NCBI RefSeq assembly: GCF_037975245.1
Contig: NC_092580.1
Span: 15,515,001-15,579,000, forward strand
Length of the DNA: 64,000 nt
Direction: 5' to 3'
Origin: Apostichopus japonicus
Taxonomy: Eukaryota; Echinodermata; Holothuroidea; Aspidochirotida; Stichopodidae
In this document: in pieces, positions 26,801 to 38,402 of the stretch
Layout of the letters: every line of letters starts with the position of its first letter
How positions within the stretch are numbered: position 1 is the stretch's first letter
Made by a program: the position numbers and the translations under genes
The notes under the pieces: generated by a model
The model's database searches: none
Seen by the model: only the letters and a program-made list of their open reading frames with translations
What the model was told of the DNA's origin: nothing

Positions 26801-27180
26801 GTGGAGGAGAGGGGAGGGGAGGGGAGGGGAGGGGAGGGGAGGGAGGGAGGGGAGGGGAGGGGAGGGAGGGAGGGGAGGGGAGGGGAGGGGAGGGAGGGGA
26901 GGGGAGGGGAGGGGAGGGGGAGGGGCGGGGAGGGAGGGGAGGGGAGGGGAGGGGGAGGAGGAGGAGGAGAGGGAAGAGGAGGAGGAGGAGGAGGAGGAGG
27001 AGGAGGAGGAGGAGGAGGAGGAGGAGGAGGAGGAGGAGGAGGAGGAGGAGGAGGAGGAGGAGGAGGAGGAGGAGGAGGAGGAGGAGGAGGAGGAGGAGGA
27101 GGAGGAGGAGGAGGAGGAGGAGGAGGAGGAGGAGGAGGAGGAGGAGGAGGAGGAGGAGGAGGAGGAGGAGGGGGAAAGAA
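26801..27180. repeat. Polypurine microsatellite, (GGGGA)n then (GGA)n
   Basis: About 380 bases of almost pure G and A on the plus strand. It starts with GGGGA-type units and turns into about 70 GGA units. It is open in all plus-strand frames (poly-Arg, poly-Glu, poly-Gly), which is a composition effect. In the ADAMTS transcript it would be a long CU tract. Such mirror-like purine tracts can form triplex or quadruplex DNA and are often mis-assembled in length. Confidence 0.97.
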
Positions 27181-29309
27181 GGATGGGAGGGGATTACATA
27201 GTGGCTAAAAGTGTCAACATATGCATGTTAGGTCACAGGCTTAGTTACCATACACATAAATCACATAGAAATAAATGACTGAATAAATGAAAAACAAATA
27301 AATGACAAATAAAAAGTATAAGCACATTTTTTTTTTAAGGGTCTCTACAATGAAAGAAAAACAGCAGTAAAAGACTAGAATATCAAAGGCAGTTTCAGAA
27401 GAAGAGAAAGAGGAAAGAAGAAGAAATTTCAAAATGTTATTTTACTCTCATCATGAGGCAATGTGTGCATTTATAAATCAGAGACTGAGTCTACGTACAG
27501 GTCTAACTCAAAATTTGTTTTTGTTTACAGTAGAAGAAAGAGGAAAAGAAATACTTAAAGGCAAAGATAAAAAAAATAACAACAACAATAAAAACGTATA
27601 AATAAACTAAATTCTAGAGTAAATAGTTGATCCTACAATTACCAGTTAAAAAGGTAATTTTTTTTGGACTAAAAACAATACTGAATTGGTGATGTTAGGC
27701 TGATATAGAAACAAAGTGTATTTAACATTTCTATGTACACTTTGTACAGAAGATAGGAAGAACAAAATGGTCTGAAGGAAGAACATCCCTATGATATGAG
27801 AAACGATCTTCATTTACAATATGGAATATACACTAATAAAAATAAAAAACACACTGGAGTATCAAGGGTAATGTGAGAGGTCCTAAAAACTAGGATTGCA
27901 AAACTATATATGTTACACCAAGTTTGTAGTTAATACCTATACAAGAACTAATTAACTATACAACAAACAACACAGCAGACAGCTATATAATAGCTGTATT
28001 ACACTGTGCAGTAAGCAAGATACTTTTGTACAACTTGAGTATCCAGGTCCAGGGGTGTACACCGCGCTCCCTCCACCTCTTTTAACCCCACGCAAGAATT
28101 CAAAAAGTCGTTATAAGCACAACCTACAGTTTAGACTTTTAATAATTATAGACCTAATTTATACTAGAAATATGGAGTGAGATACACCATTTGAAGTTTA
28201 TACTGAGGAAGGACAACCAGGACCACCCCCCCCAGGCTTCACTACCACCATCACATGAGAACAACTTCAACAACCCTGCGGCCACACCCCCACATTGATA
28301 ACACCTGGCATCTGCCCCCTGGTATCGTGAAAGGAAATGTTATGTAGGCCAACTCATTTTACTATGATGAACATTGGTCATACATGCAGAGAGAAGGCCA
28401 ACACAATGTACATTTATACCGCTTTCAAAGATTTTGTTTTCAAAGATACAATTTTTGAAGGTTGTTTGAAAATTTTACGATACATATTGATCTTGACAAA
28501 TAGCTAAATGTTAAAAGATGACATTGTTTTCAGATGTTCAAAAATCTGATTAGGGTTCGAAAATCAAGGTGGGAGAACTTGCTGAATAACACACTATTTA
28601 CTTTGTGTTTCCTTTGTTTTAGGGTAATATGAATGATTTATCTTTTTCTCACAAATTGTCTGTTCTATGACATTACACCTCCTTTAACAGACTGCACAAT
28701 TCAAAAAAAATTTAACAGGCATAAATGGCTTAAAGACACTAATTTCATCTATACTACTGTGAAATAATTTACCCTAAACTTTGATCATTTGTAATAACAA
28801 CAGGTGATCTCAATCACCCCTCCCCCTACCCCCTACCCCCTCCCCCACCCCCTGAATTTCAATATTGAATATTAGTCATAAACTTGCAAGGGAAATTCTT
28901 TACTGGTATTTCTAGAATATTTGGTGAAGTTTTAAAGAGAACGATCAAATATTGCAAATAACAACAACGTTACACAGTAGTGGGATACATCAAATGTCAA
29001 CAAAAAAATTAACCCACACACAAGTTATCAAGAAAAAATATCTATCAACATATTTCAATGAAACAATAAAGAAAAGGAAGATGAGAAAAAGAGATAAACC
29101 TGTTTCTGCTACCAGCTTTAAAATATAGGAAGAACCAATCAAAATCATGCATTATGCTTTCAGTAACAACACTGTTTTTCAAACCTGAAATTTTGTTCAC
29201 AGAACAGTCTGTAGAACTTCTAGATTCTTGTCTGAAAAGTCTTCAAGTCACACAAAACATTGGTCCTTTCTCTCCTCATTCTTTGTTTACAATCACCTCG
29301 TCGGTTTTT

Positions 29310-29660
29310 TTTATTCATTCATTAGGCATGTGTATTTATTCATGCATGCTAATTCATTCATGTATGTTTAATTCATTCTTATATTTGTATACATATGTAT
29401 ACATTTTTCCTGGAAAACCTTCGCCGCCATTATTTCGGACTCATCGATTTAAACCGGGTATGGTCCTCCATCACAGCTACCTTGTCAGATGTCTTCATTA
29501 TCTATGTTTATTGATTTTGTTTGTTTATTCATTATGTATTTATTATTATTTAATGTATGTATTTTTCATTCATTATGTATGTACATATGTTTACTTTCTT
29601 CCTGGAATACGTTCCCTGCGATTCTTTTGGACTCATCCAATTTAAATTGGGGACATTGTG
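29310..29660. repeat. Diverged direct duplication of about 180 bp
   Basis: Two related segments, each with ATTCATTATGTATGT-like T-rich sequence followed by TTCCTGGAA, a TTCGGACTCATC / TTTGGACTCATC motif and ATTTAAA. The second copy is about 180 bp after the first. Origin unknown; it may be a degraded interspersed repeat. Confidence 0.6.
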
Positions 29661-31553
29661 CAAGGTTCTATGACTTTTGGTTTACACTCCTTTACGACAC
29701 CCTGGGAATCAGTCTGACTTAAGGCTTTGGAGGCTCAAGAAGTACAGAATAAGACAAGTGATGCTGAGTGCACTAGTCTTATTATATCTAATTAATCTAT
29801 TTTAATTAATTTAATTATAATTCTTAGCTCACCAAAACGTTACTCTTTCTCTTTCTTTCTTTGTTCGTTTTTAGGATGGTCCTATTTAGTCTGTGGTGTT
29901 GACATAAAAATAAAATCAGTTCATTTTATGATACCGATCCTATGCTACTATACTTCTCTAATCCAGAACTCCTGATCTAAGATGTCAGTTTTACTAATGC
30001 CACTTTTCACAACTATCAATCAAAACATATCTGTTGTTTCAACAGATCTCTGATGGCTCTTTCCATATTTTCCTAACATCACTAAATCACTAAAATCAAA
30101 TGTGGATTGATATGTCAATACCAGAGTGGTGTTGGACTTGTTATTGCTGTCATCCCCAGTGGCTCATCTAAGATTATAAGGAACAGCTTCCAACCAAATT
30201 TATGAATTGCATTTATAGTGAAGTTCAACATGTTTTATGAGGTATACCTATCATAGTTTTAATTGTCACACCACGACAATATTAATGTGTATCTTGACTT
30301 GTAGAAATTCTGTGAAACAGTTTGCAAATATTGAGTCATTTTTCAGAGTTGTGGACATGTCATAACTGAGTGCTCATTGCATTTCACACTTGAGTCAAAA
30401 AGTGTAAATAAATTTCAAAATCCAAAATCATTGAGAGTATTGTTATGAATGAGGTTCTACCTGTTAAAGATTCCTTCTTTCTGAACAGCTGTGAAATACT
30501 TTCCTGAACAGTACGACAGACTTCAACCTACTGCCAAAATAAAGGCCTTCACTGATTAAGAGTACACTATAGATGATCTCTCTACCCCACCACTTCCCAC
30601 AAATATGAAACTGCAGTCAGCGTGTCTTAATAACTACCTTTTTGTTTCGTTATGGTATTAAACATTCTCATGTTTCACTAGTAATGTCACATATCTTATT
30701 CATCCACTTTCCCCACTTCCAAACCAATACCAGTTCCTACTTTTATGGTTTAATGGTAGCCTTATTGGGGAAGGGGGGGGGGGGTGAGTTGGAAGTAGAA
30801 TCTCTACCCATTTTACCACTCTGTTATGAACTTTGAAACAAAAAAGTAACAGTGTTTGATATGAGACTTGTCTACACATGGAATAACTTCACGATGCATC
30901 CAATACTTCTTTCATGGTAATTTTTTGTAAATAAATGTCCGTTACAAAGATATCACCACACTATACCAACATTGTGAGAAACTGTCATACTTCAGACTAA
31001 AAGCAATTTATAAATATTGCAAAAATTTCATAAAAAAATCCATTAGTGTATCAAACCAAGTGTAGACAGAAATGTCATTTGATTCCTGAACAGACAAACA
31101 GATACACTTAACCACACAGAACAAGGTATAATTTTATCTGGTGAGTCATTTAAGCAACATGCTTTGCACTGATCGTCCTCCAAATTACTACCACAATGCA
31201 AGAATGTATAGCCGCTCTTGTAAAGAGAGACTACAATACTTCCGAACATTCCAAAAAGATCAACTTTGTAACCGTTACAAACTTCTACTCAAAACCAAAA
31301 ACCCTTAAATTAATTCTCCGACAATATTATCTCTCCATACCACGCACAACCTTGACTTCTTCTCATCGGAAGATTTAGAATACACCTCATTTCGGAGAGT
31401 GGGGATAAGAAAAGTGATATCATCTTGAAATGAAATCTCTCATGAAGAGCAGTTCTCCTTGGCAACAAAGGGTAAGAGAAACAGCTTATACATGTTTAGA
31501 AGATGACTCGACATTTTGTGAGATGAAGTTGTGAGATAATTAGGTCATCTTAC

Positions 31554-31733
31554 CTCCGACCATTTCTGTTTCTTCCACCTCCTCTGCTTCTTCCGGCAGG
31601 ACCTGAATTTGCAGGTCTGCGTATTCTGCGGTTTCTCCTCCAAACTGCACTGTTCCTGGTCCAGGTACTGACCATCCTCGTGCCGACAGTTGACATGTCT
31701 CTGCTGGATGCCCTTACCGCAAGTACGTGAACA
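31554..31733 (-). CDS. ADAMTS9/20: Exon: TSR8 body, basic linker and start of TSR9
   Basis: Sixty codons: CSRTCGKGIQQRHVNCRHED, then EQC, TC and SC complete TSR8. The linker to TSR9 is very basic, CRKKQRRWKKQKWSE, with eight Lys/Arg in the thirteen residues after the last cysteine up to the second Trp. Such a patch would suit heparan sulfate or cell-surface binding, but this is inference. Acceptor TTTCAG, donor GTAAGA, both phase 0. A 16.9-kb intron follows. Confidence 0.93.
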
Positions 31734-32143
31734 CTGAAATGTACGAGACAGAGGAAGAAGAGCCATGAATGGGTGTTACATGACAAAGATAAGAAACCCT
31801 TTTCCACTTGCAATGATTCTTTAGGATCCATATTGAAAAAACTCTGGCTAATTAACATCGATTTTATTTCATTTCTAAGTACTTATGCATATTTCAACAG
31901 TTAGCAAACATAGCCAAAGAAAGAAAATAATGGCAAATGATCTACATGCTAACTAGATGAGAAGTCAGTGAGTTGTCAGTTGATTTGATCAAATTTCGGT
32001 CACAAAAAGGTAACATTCTCTGTTCGTTTCGCGGAAAACTACGACTAACAATTTGGAATAATTCTGAACATTTCCTATCCTTCCCTTGATATTACTTTCT
32101 CTCAAACATAGCAGATACTTTTATAGTTTGTATGTTTACTTAC
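31734..32143. other. Intron, 410 bp
   Basis: AT-rich intron between the TSR7/8 and TSR8/9 exons with normal splice ends. Nothing else seen. Confidence 0.8.
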
Positions 32144-32311
32144 ATCCTGCCAAGTGCCACTTTCCCAGTGAGTGCAGGGTCTGACTTCACAGATTTCCCG
32201 GGAGGACGGTCGTAGGACAGGGTCACAGTGGCTGGCATCGGTGGGGTCACCTTCAAGATTGGAGCAGCTCACGTATCGTTCTTTTATACCTGGTCCGCAC
32301 GTCGTCGAGCA
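32144..32311 (-). CDS. ADAMTS9/20: Exon: TSR7 body and start of TSR8
   Basis: Fifty-six codons: CSTTCGPGIKERYVSCSNLE, then HC, EIC and RPC complete TSR7, and WESGTWQD opens TSR8. CSTTCGPG fits the O-fucosylation consensus. The acceptor is TTTCAG and the donor is a strong GTAAGT, both phase 0. Confidence 0.93.
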
Positions 32312-33118
32312 CTGAAAGCGGTTTGTGTAAAAAGATTATAAACCACAATATATTATCAGTACAATGATCTATTACATAATCAACCAACAGCAACTGATCA
32401 AACTAGAACATGAATGGTCCTTAGTGGTTCTAATTTCAATTCAGAGCAAACTATATTCTGAAAGGATCAGATGAAACTTGGGAAATAGTTATCATAAAAG
32501 AAATGACAACAAATATCTCAGCCATTACTAGCATTTTTTGGTAAACTTCTCATTTGATTTGTTTTGATGTTTCTTAGTTTTCATATTTATCTACTTGCAA
32601 GATGATTTAATGTCAAGAGGCAAAGACAATTTTGGTTTAATATTATTTTCATCAGTCAGCGATCCATTAATAAGAATAATCATATTTTCATTGAAATCAA
32701 GTTTAAAATATCAATAATTGTTTTGTGAAAATATTTAATAACGCAATGTGGATGTTTCAAGATAAGCAACTGTGACAATTAAACAAAAATATAAGAAACT
32801 TACAAACTAAAGTGCACAATAACATAATCAGCAAGATATCCTCTTCCTATTAACTATACTCTTAAAGAATATTTGTCTTGAAATCATTAGAAAATTTTTA
32901 AAATTTATTTGGAATAATTAACTTTTAATGAGAACCACTTGATGAAGAATGATGGATCCATTTTGATCTGGGAATTCTCCATATGTCTATATGATGGCAT
33001 CCTCCAGTGTGCAGAAAAAGATTATTCTTTACGATTTAGATTGCAATATCTTTGGTATTAAAGAACACTAACCTACAATTATGACCTATAAATGGACTCT
33101 CTTTTTAGTTTGACTCAC
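32312..33118. other. Intron, 807 bp
   Basis: AT-rich intron between the TSR6/7 and TSR7/8 exons. No repeat or gene recognised. Confidence 0.8.
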
Positions 33119-33325
33119 CTCTGTCCAGGACCCCATCCTCCACTGTCCAGAGAACGTTCTTGCTCCGAGAGATATTATGTTAGATCCTGAGCAAGGCGGC
33201 AGTGCACATGACTGCTCATCTACTGGCATTGTGGCAGGGTTGCAGTTATCGGTACTTGTGTGCACACCGTCCTGGAAACACCTTGCCGATCTGACCTTTA
33301 CACCTCTGCCACAAGTAACAGAACA
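33119..33325 (-). CDS. ADAMTS9/20: Exon: TSR6 body, linker insertion and start of TSR7
   Basis: Sixty-nine codons, longer than its neighbours. CSVTCGRGVKVRSARC, then DNC, QSC and PPC complete TSR6. A linker of about 15 residues, SGSNIISLGARTFSG, precedes WRMGSWTE, the start of TSR7. Human ADAMTS9 and ADAMTS20 also carry an extra linker between TSR6 and TSR7, so this is a good orthology marker. Acceptor TGCAG, donor GTGAGT, both phase 0. Confidence 0.93.
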
Positions 33326-33919
33326 CTGCAGAAAGAGGAAGGTAACCATCAGAATCCACCCGATTCACATAGTATCATACAATAATATTGTATCGTAATA
33401 ATATAATATAAAACATCCAAAACAATATTGTTGCATATAGTATTAATTCACACAGTATTACACAATATTATTGTGACAATAATATTGTATCATAATAATA
33501 TTGAGAACATCCAATATAAATATTGTTGCATCTAGTATTACCTGATTCATATAGTATCATACAATAAAATTGTATCGTAATAATATAAAACATCCACAAT
33601 AATATTGTTGAATATATATTTGGCTTGATCTTCATAAACCCATGACCACAATATTGGACACTCAACACTTTAAGCAGCAAAGTATATCTAATTGTGCTCA
33701 CTTCAGTTCAAACAATGGGAATATAAATTGCTATTCTTAATTTTCTGCCAAAATTTTTGGTTTTAAATGAAATGAAAGAAATCACAGTTGTCATCTATAT
33801 TTATTTCTCATCTATATTTATTTCTTATGAAAAATGCCAGAAAATGTCATAAGAAACAGAAATGTTGATTTAAGACACATATTATTATTCAAATATCAGA
33901 AATGTTGAGAGAAACGAAC
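33326..33919. other. Intron, 594 bp
   Basis: Intron between the TSR5/6 and TSR6/7 exons. About half of it is the AT-rich tandem repeat at 33355-33620. Confidence 0.8.
33355..33620. repeat. Three diverged ~85-97-bp tandem units with a palindrome
   Basis: Units begin GATTCACATAGTATCATAC (near 33361), AATTCACACAGTATTACAC (near 33446) and GATTCATATAGTATCATAC (near 33543). The middle unit contains a near-uninterrupted palindrome at 33462-33488, ACAATATTATTGT, G, ACAATAATATTGT, able to extrude as a cruciform. Confidence 0.85.
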
Positions 33920-34084
33920 CTCTGACCAGGATCCGTGCTGCCAGGTAGGGCATCTGGATATTTCACACGGCCGTATGTGGTCAGGTTTTAGAGACATGAG
34001 ACATTGGTCGTTATGTACTCTCAGCTCATCCTGATAGCACATTACTGAACGTACCATCTCTCCTCGTCCGCATGTAACAGAACA
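33920..34084 (-). CDS. ADAMTS9/20: Exon: TSR5 body and start of TSR6
   Basis: Fifty-five codons: CSVTCGRGEMVRSVMCYQDE, then DQC, RPC and SRC complete TSR5; WQHGSWSE opens TSR6. The motif CSVTCGRG satisfies the O-fucosylation consensus. The acceptor is CCACAG. The donor GTTCGT is weak, but it is the only one that keeps the phase-0 W....W(S/T)E ending shared with the neighbouring exons. Confidence 0.92.
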
Positions 34085-35724
34085 CTGTGGACACAACATG
34101 AAAGATGAAACTATCTGGTTGAGTTTGAAATAAAACTACTCCCATCTCATGTATTAAATGCATCGATTACAACCTACATTGTCTATCTGGTTGAGTTAGA
34201 AATGAAACTACACCATCTCAAGTATTTAATGCATTGAACAACCTACCTTGTCTGTTTGTTAAATAGTTGTCACAGTGAACATTCCACACTAAGGGATTGC
34301 TTATTTACTAAAAATTACAAACCGAAAGATCATTACTTCATAGAACTAGGCCTACCACACATTACCAGCAGATAAACATAGGCCTAGTCTCATTTGCATA
34401 TACAAGTCTCTGTCTAAAAATTGTAATTATAACTGCAAACAAGTGGTTAGGCTTCAGTATGTAACACCTGGTGGTATCAGGTTTGGGATAAGGTCTTCAT
34501 ATACCTCAGAGCATTCCAATGGGACAATTTACTGTTTACATGTGAGCAAATTCCAAAGTGGACCTGGAGAGTAGAAACTGTAGCAGGGACATGTTAATTT
34601 GACTAACGAAACATCAGTCTCCTGTAAATGATTACCTGGTAAATATTCAGTGTATATGATGAAACATGATACAAACTGATAAAATCATTATACTGTGAAA
34701 ATGTAATACTTTAAAATTTTCATTATTTCTCTTTCTTCAAATTCGCATTGATTCATGAGCTACAAGGAGACATGTTGGGTAAAGTGGTTACACAAATATG
34801 TTGCTACTGTGTCAGTATAAAATTTGGAGCAGTGTCAATCTATTGAGCAAGAAACTAGTAGTCATAGGGAAAAGAACTAAAATAAATATAAATAATATTC
34901 TCAAGATGGTCATATGAAAGGTTTCAATAAAAACAGAGGACACTGTCATTTACAATTAGCTAAGCACTGCAAGTGTAACAAAAAAACCTTTCATTCTGCT
35001 TCTGTTTGCATAATGAATACATTTATAGCTAAATGTTATCCAACAGTTATATTTTTACATGTGATTGAAGTCTTGTTAGGCCTTAAACATATTTTGGTAG
35101 ACTAAAAGCAATAACTCTTTGTTACAGCAAAAATCTGTGATTCCTCTGCGGGATGCAGGATTGTTGGTCAATACTATAGCTTACAAATGGTAGCATTCAG
35201 TATACTAGCCTTTGATTATCCTGATGCAAGTATGCCTGCAATTACCCATGACTAAAGCAGCAATGCTGAAGAGTCTTACTACTGCTACTGTTTCTCTACT
35301 ACCGAATGTTTAGTGCATATTGCATTGAATGTATTATGTAGAAATTGTCTGATTGACCGAATAAACGAGATGGTTAACAAAATATAAACAAATTTGAATG
35401 AAGGGTCGATCAGTTGTGACAGGTATTGTAGGTGTGAATCATTTACTGTATGTATGTTTACTGACATTTCAGAGTAAACTTTAAAAGCAACTAGAATACC
35501 AAAATAACTTTTTGGACAAAGTCAGCAAGAAAAAAGCCTTACTTTAAAAGGTTAATATCTGCTTGAAATTTTTATCATGAAAATCTTTGAAATACTTTCT
35601 GTGTAATGAATCGTTCCTATAGCCTTCTCATATCTACAAGACATAATATTTATGATATCGACATCATTATTTACCGTTACAAAACGTTAATACGAATCAG
35701 ATATTCTTGCAACTCTATACTAAC
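34085..35724. other. Intron, 1.6 kb, with a 72-bp duplication
   Basis: Intron between the TSR4/5 and TSR5/6 exons. Close to the exon, CTATCTGGTTGAGTT starts two tandem copies at 34111 and 34183, each also containing CCATCTCA and an AATGCAT(C/T)GA segment. The rest is AT-rich without recognised features. Confidence 0.75.
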
Positions 35725-35886
35725 CGAACTGTAAGCAGATACTCGCCACTGAGGGCATGGGTTCATATTGCACAACTCCCTGACACGTTTAGGTTCTGTA
35801 CATTTACTATCGTTTAACTGTCTTCCGGTGGCATCCCTGCAGAAAGCATCCCTGACTCTTGTTCCATTACTACATGGTCTGGAACA
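35725..35886 (-). CDS. ADAMTS9/20: Exon: TSR4 body and start of TSR5
   Basis: Fifty-four codons: CSRPCSNGTRVRDAFC, then SKC, ELC and NPC give the six cysteines of TSR4, followed by WRVSAYSS, the start of TSR5. The acceptor is ACGCAG and the donor GTTAGT, both phase 0. CSRPCSNG has Pro at the O-fucose position. TSR5 has Tyr where most TSRs have the second Trp. NGT is a potential N-glycosylation site. Confidence 0.92.
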
Positions 35887-36752
35887 CTGCGTAAGAAAGC
35901 AAAAAGATTTAATAGGTTTACATAATATTCATAATGCATTTTACCATTAAAACTAGTTTCATGTGGCTGTTCATGTTGATTTCAGAAAATTTTCTGCATC
36001 ATAAGGTTCATACCACCCACATCATCACAGCATCATGTATCACAAAAATATGGATTTTTGAAATTGGTGATATTTTTGTAAAAAAATTGCATTTTGATGA
36101 AATTCTGATTACAGGTGAGAACATTATCGGTTAAGCAAAACATTCCGAATCAAGTTTGAATGATAAACCAACAAGAAGATTACAATAGCTAGCCTGAAAG
36201 TAAAGATTTTGCAGAACATTTGCCAAGATGACATCAGGGACCAGACTGTGACCGGATTCCTGGAGTTATTGAGGATTAAGTCAATATAAATAGGCCACAA
36301 GTTAAAGGACAAGAAATTAAGGATGAATGTTGGGGATTTGGGCATCAATGATTAGAAAACAGTGAATCTGATTTTAAGAATAATTTGTTAAGCTATGTAA
36401 AGGAGATGAATTGTATGAGTGAAAGTTACAAAAGTCTACAAAAACATGACCACTCGCTTCTAGCGGTATAAACCAGATATGTTGTGTCTTTGATAGTTCT
36501 GTCAAAGCACACTTTGGAAGATCAAATTTATATACAGAACTTTGGTAGTAGAACCCATTTCTGGTTAATTCAAAACTTTTCCAAAGTTACCCGCAACACA
36601 CCTTCGTATGATCCTGTCTATACTCATAGTTTGCAGACTATAGAATGCCCTACCTCTGGTGGCACAATACAGTGATAATGTTACCCTTACATTCCCCACC
36701 GCCTCCCCTCCTTCCCCTCGGGGCATGAATAAACTATCCTTCTACTACTTAC
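35887..36752. other. Intron, 866 bp
   Basis: AT-rich intron splitting TSR4. A plus-strand open frame near 36484-36675 has no recognisable similarity and is not called. Confidence 0.75.
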
Positions 36753-36963
36753 CGAGGTCCACTCGGAGTACTCCCAACGGGCGATTGGACAGGATCCGTT
36801 GCAGTGTCTTATTCTGGCAGGCTTAGTGGAGGCATCGCATCGACTGTCGCTTTCTATCTTCTTCCGGCCGGTCTTCTTCATGACTTTGTAGCACCTGACG
36901 TCAAACTGCTGTAGACCGTGTCCACACCTTGACGAGCACTCAGTGTAGGCATGGTCTTCCCAT
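36753..36963 (-). CDS. ADAMTS9/20: Exon: TSR3 and start of TSR4
   Basis: Seventy-one codons beginning RWEDHAYTECSSRCGHGLQQ, with six TSR cysteines ending CNGSCP, then RWEYSEWTS as the opening of TSR4. Entry is in phase 2 after ACTAAG, exit in phase 0 at GTAAGT. TSR3 has CSSRCGHG, with Arg in place of the Ser/Thr that carries O-fucose, and Tyr in place of the second Trp. The stretch between cysteines three and four is basic (KKTGRKK). From here on every exon in the window has a multiple-of-three length and phase-0 ends. Confidence 0.93.
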
Positions 36964-38278
36964 CTTAGTTAAAAGAAAAGATGGATAATAAATTCGAGCT
37001 TGCGATACACGTTTACAAAGTTATTACTCCGATAAAAATTTGGGTGATATTTATGAATAAGATCCATTATGTACATGCAAACAAGTTTAATTGGAATGTT
37101 GTGTGCAAAAACACACATGTACAAACAATACCCATTGCCTGTCCCATACACTAAAGGGGAAAATCTTTAGTTGGTTGGTGTTTTGAAATTAAGCACCAGT
37201 TTCCATTAATTTTACTTATTTCATCCACATCTAAAACATGTTGATTTTCATATTACAAGGGATTCAGAGAAAAACCTGCCTGTCATACCCTTCATACTAT
37301 CTTGAGATCTATTTTTTTAATACATATGATATCAAAATATAACAACTAATTTAACAATAGACTTTCACAATAAAATATTGCAGTGACATGTATCAAGTTG
37401 CTAGGGGTTCTTTTGTGAAAGCATGAGGACTATTGCTAATTAGGGTCGTGGAGGTCAAGCGATGCTGTAGCACAGATTGTCATACTCATTTCATTTCATT
37501 TATTTCATCTATACATAAGAACAATAGAACAAAGCGGTATAGTATAAACAGGACACTAGAAAAACAAAAGTAGTTTATCGAGCTAGCGACCAAAAAATGA
37601 CAAATAACAATGAAAGAATGTAACAATTAAGAGTTGAGAAAAATAAACATATAAAGCGGCCCATCAAGCTACTCTTTGATAAGAAAGATGTCACAGGTCT
37701 ACAAGCAATGGACCAGTGAAAGCTATTACATAACGGCCATTTTTTTTTTATCCCTACAGCCTGGTCCAGAGCACTGTTGTTCAATTATGCAGATTGTGTT
37801 CTGCCTACTTGTTAGCACACTGACTTTGTCACACGTAGGACATACAAAATGGAGGAATAAAAATGACAATCTTTTGCAAAGTTCTCTTTGGGAGGTGTCT
37901 TTAATTTGACGTTTTGCTCTGGCCAACAAAAAATCTTGAGATATATGAGCTAACTAAGATGGTTCTCTGGATAATTATTCTATACGCAATTTAGCACTCA
38001 CAGTTACAATGTAGATCTTTCAATCTTAACTTTAAGAAAAGGAATCAGAAAAGGCTAAAAATTAAACCAGATCATTTACTTTCTAAACTTACCAGAGAAT
38101 AGGATCATATAAACACCATTGAAAATACTTCAGTCTACTTCAAAAAACAATTAAGAAAAATAACTATTTTATTATTTTGTATTTTATCTAAAATAAGAAA
38201 CTTTTCACATGTATTAATAAACCAGATAAGTCAGGGCCTAGCTGGGAAACCTACCAGTTCCCTTTACACTTGACATAC
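36964..38278. other. Intron, 1.3 kb
   Basis: Intron between TSR2 and TSR3 coding parts. It has a T-rich CATTTCATTTATTTCAT stretch near 37490 that may be a transposon tail. No gene recognised. Confidence 0.7.
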
Positions 38279-38402
38279 CTTAAGACACACTTGTTATTAC
38301 ACTTCTTTGAGATCCTGGCCGGTGGTGGGCCGGTGCATCTTCCGTTAGATACCTCTGTGTTGTCACCTCGCCTTACACATCGGAGACTGCGATATTTCCA
38401 CC
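38279..38402 (-). CDS. ADAMTS9/20: Exon: second half of TSR2
   Basis: Completes TSR2 with GWKYRSLRCVRRGDNTEVSN, then GRCTGPPPARISKKCNNKCVLR. Spacing of the four remaining cysteines fits the TSR fold, and CNNKCVLR matches the CxxxCxLRW transition to TSR3 typical of ADAMTS9/20. It enters in phase 1 after AACAG and leaves in phase 2 at GTATGT. A 3.7-kb intron carrying a hAT-type element separates the two halves of this TSR. Confidence 0.92.

Larger units (their letters stand above)
14617..31553. other. Large intron, 16.9 kb
   Basis: The largest intron in the window, about ten times the typical size of introns between the other TSR exons. It contains several tandem repeats and a hairpin, listed separately. 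I scanned the minus strand for further TSR exons (CSxTCGxG openings with phase-0 splice sites) and saw none, but a divergent exon could be missed. Remaining parts are AT-rich sequence without a recognised gene. Confidence 0.7.

Noticed and set aside
26734-27278. Proteins rich in Arg, Glu or Gly on the plus strand
   Set aside because: They are three-frame readings of a GGA microsatellite.
31043-31249. Cys-containing minus-strand frame (EDDQCKACCL) 5' of the TSR9 exon
   Set aside because: The cysteine spacing does not fit a TSR and the opening CSxTCG motif is absent.
37726-37929. Minus-strand frame with several cysteines between the TSR2 and TSR3 exons
   Set aside because: The flanking exons join in phase 2 exactly at the conserved CVLRW junction, leaving no room for an extra exon.
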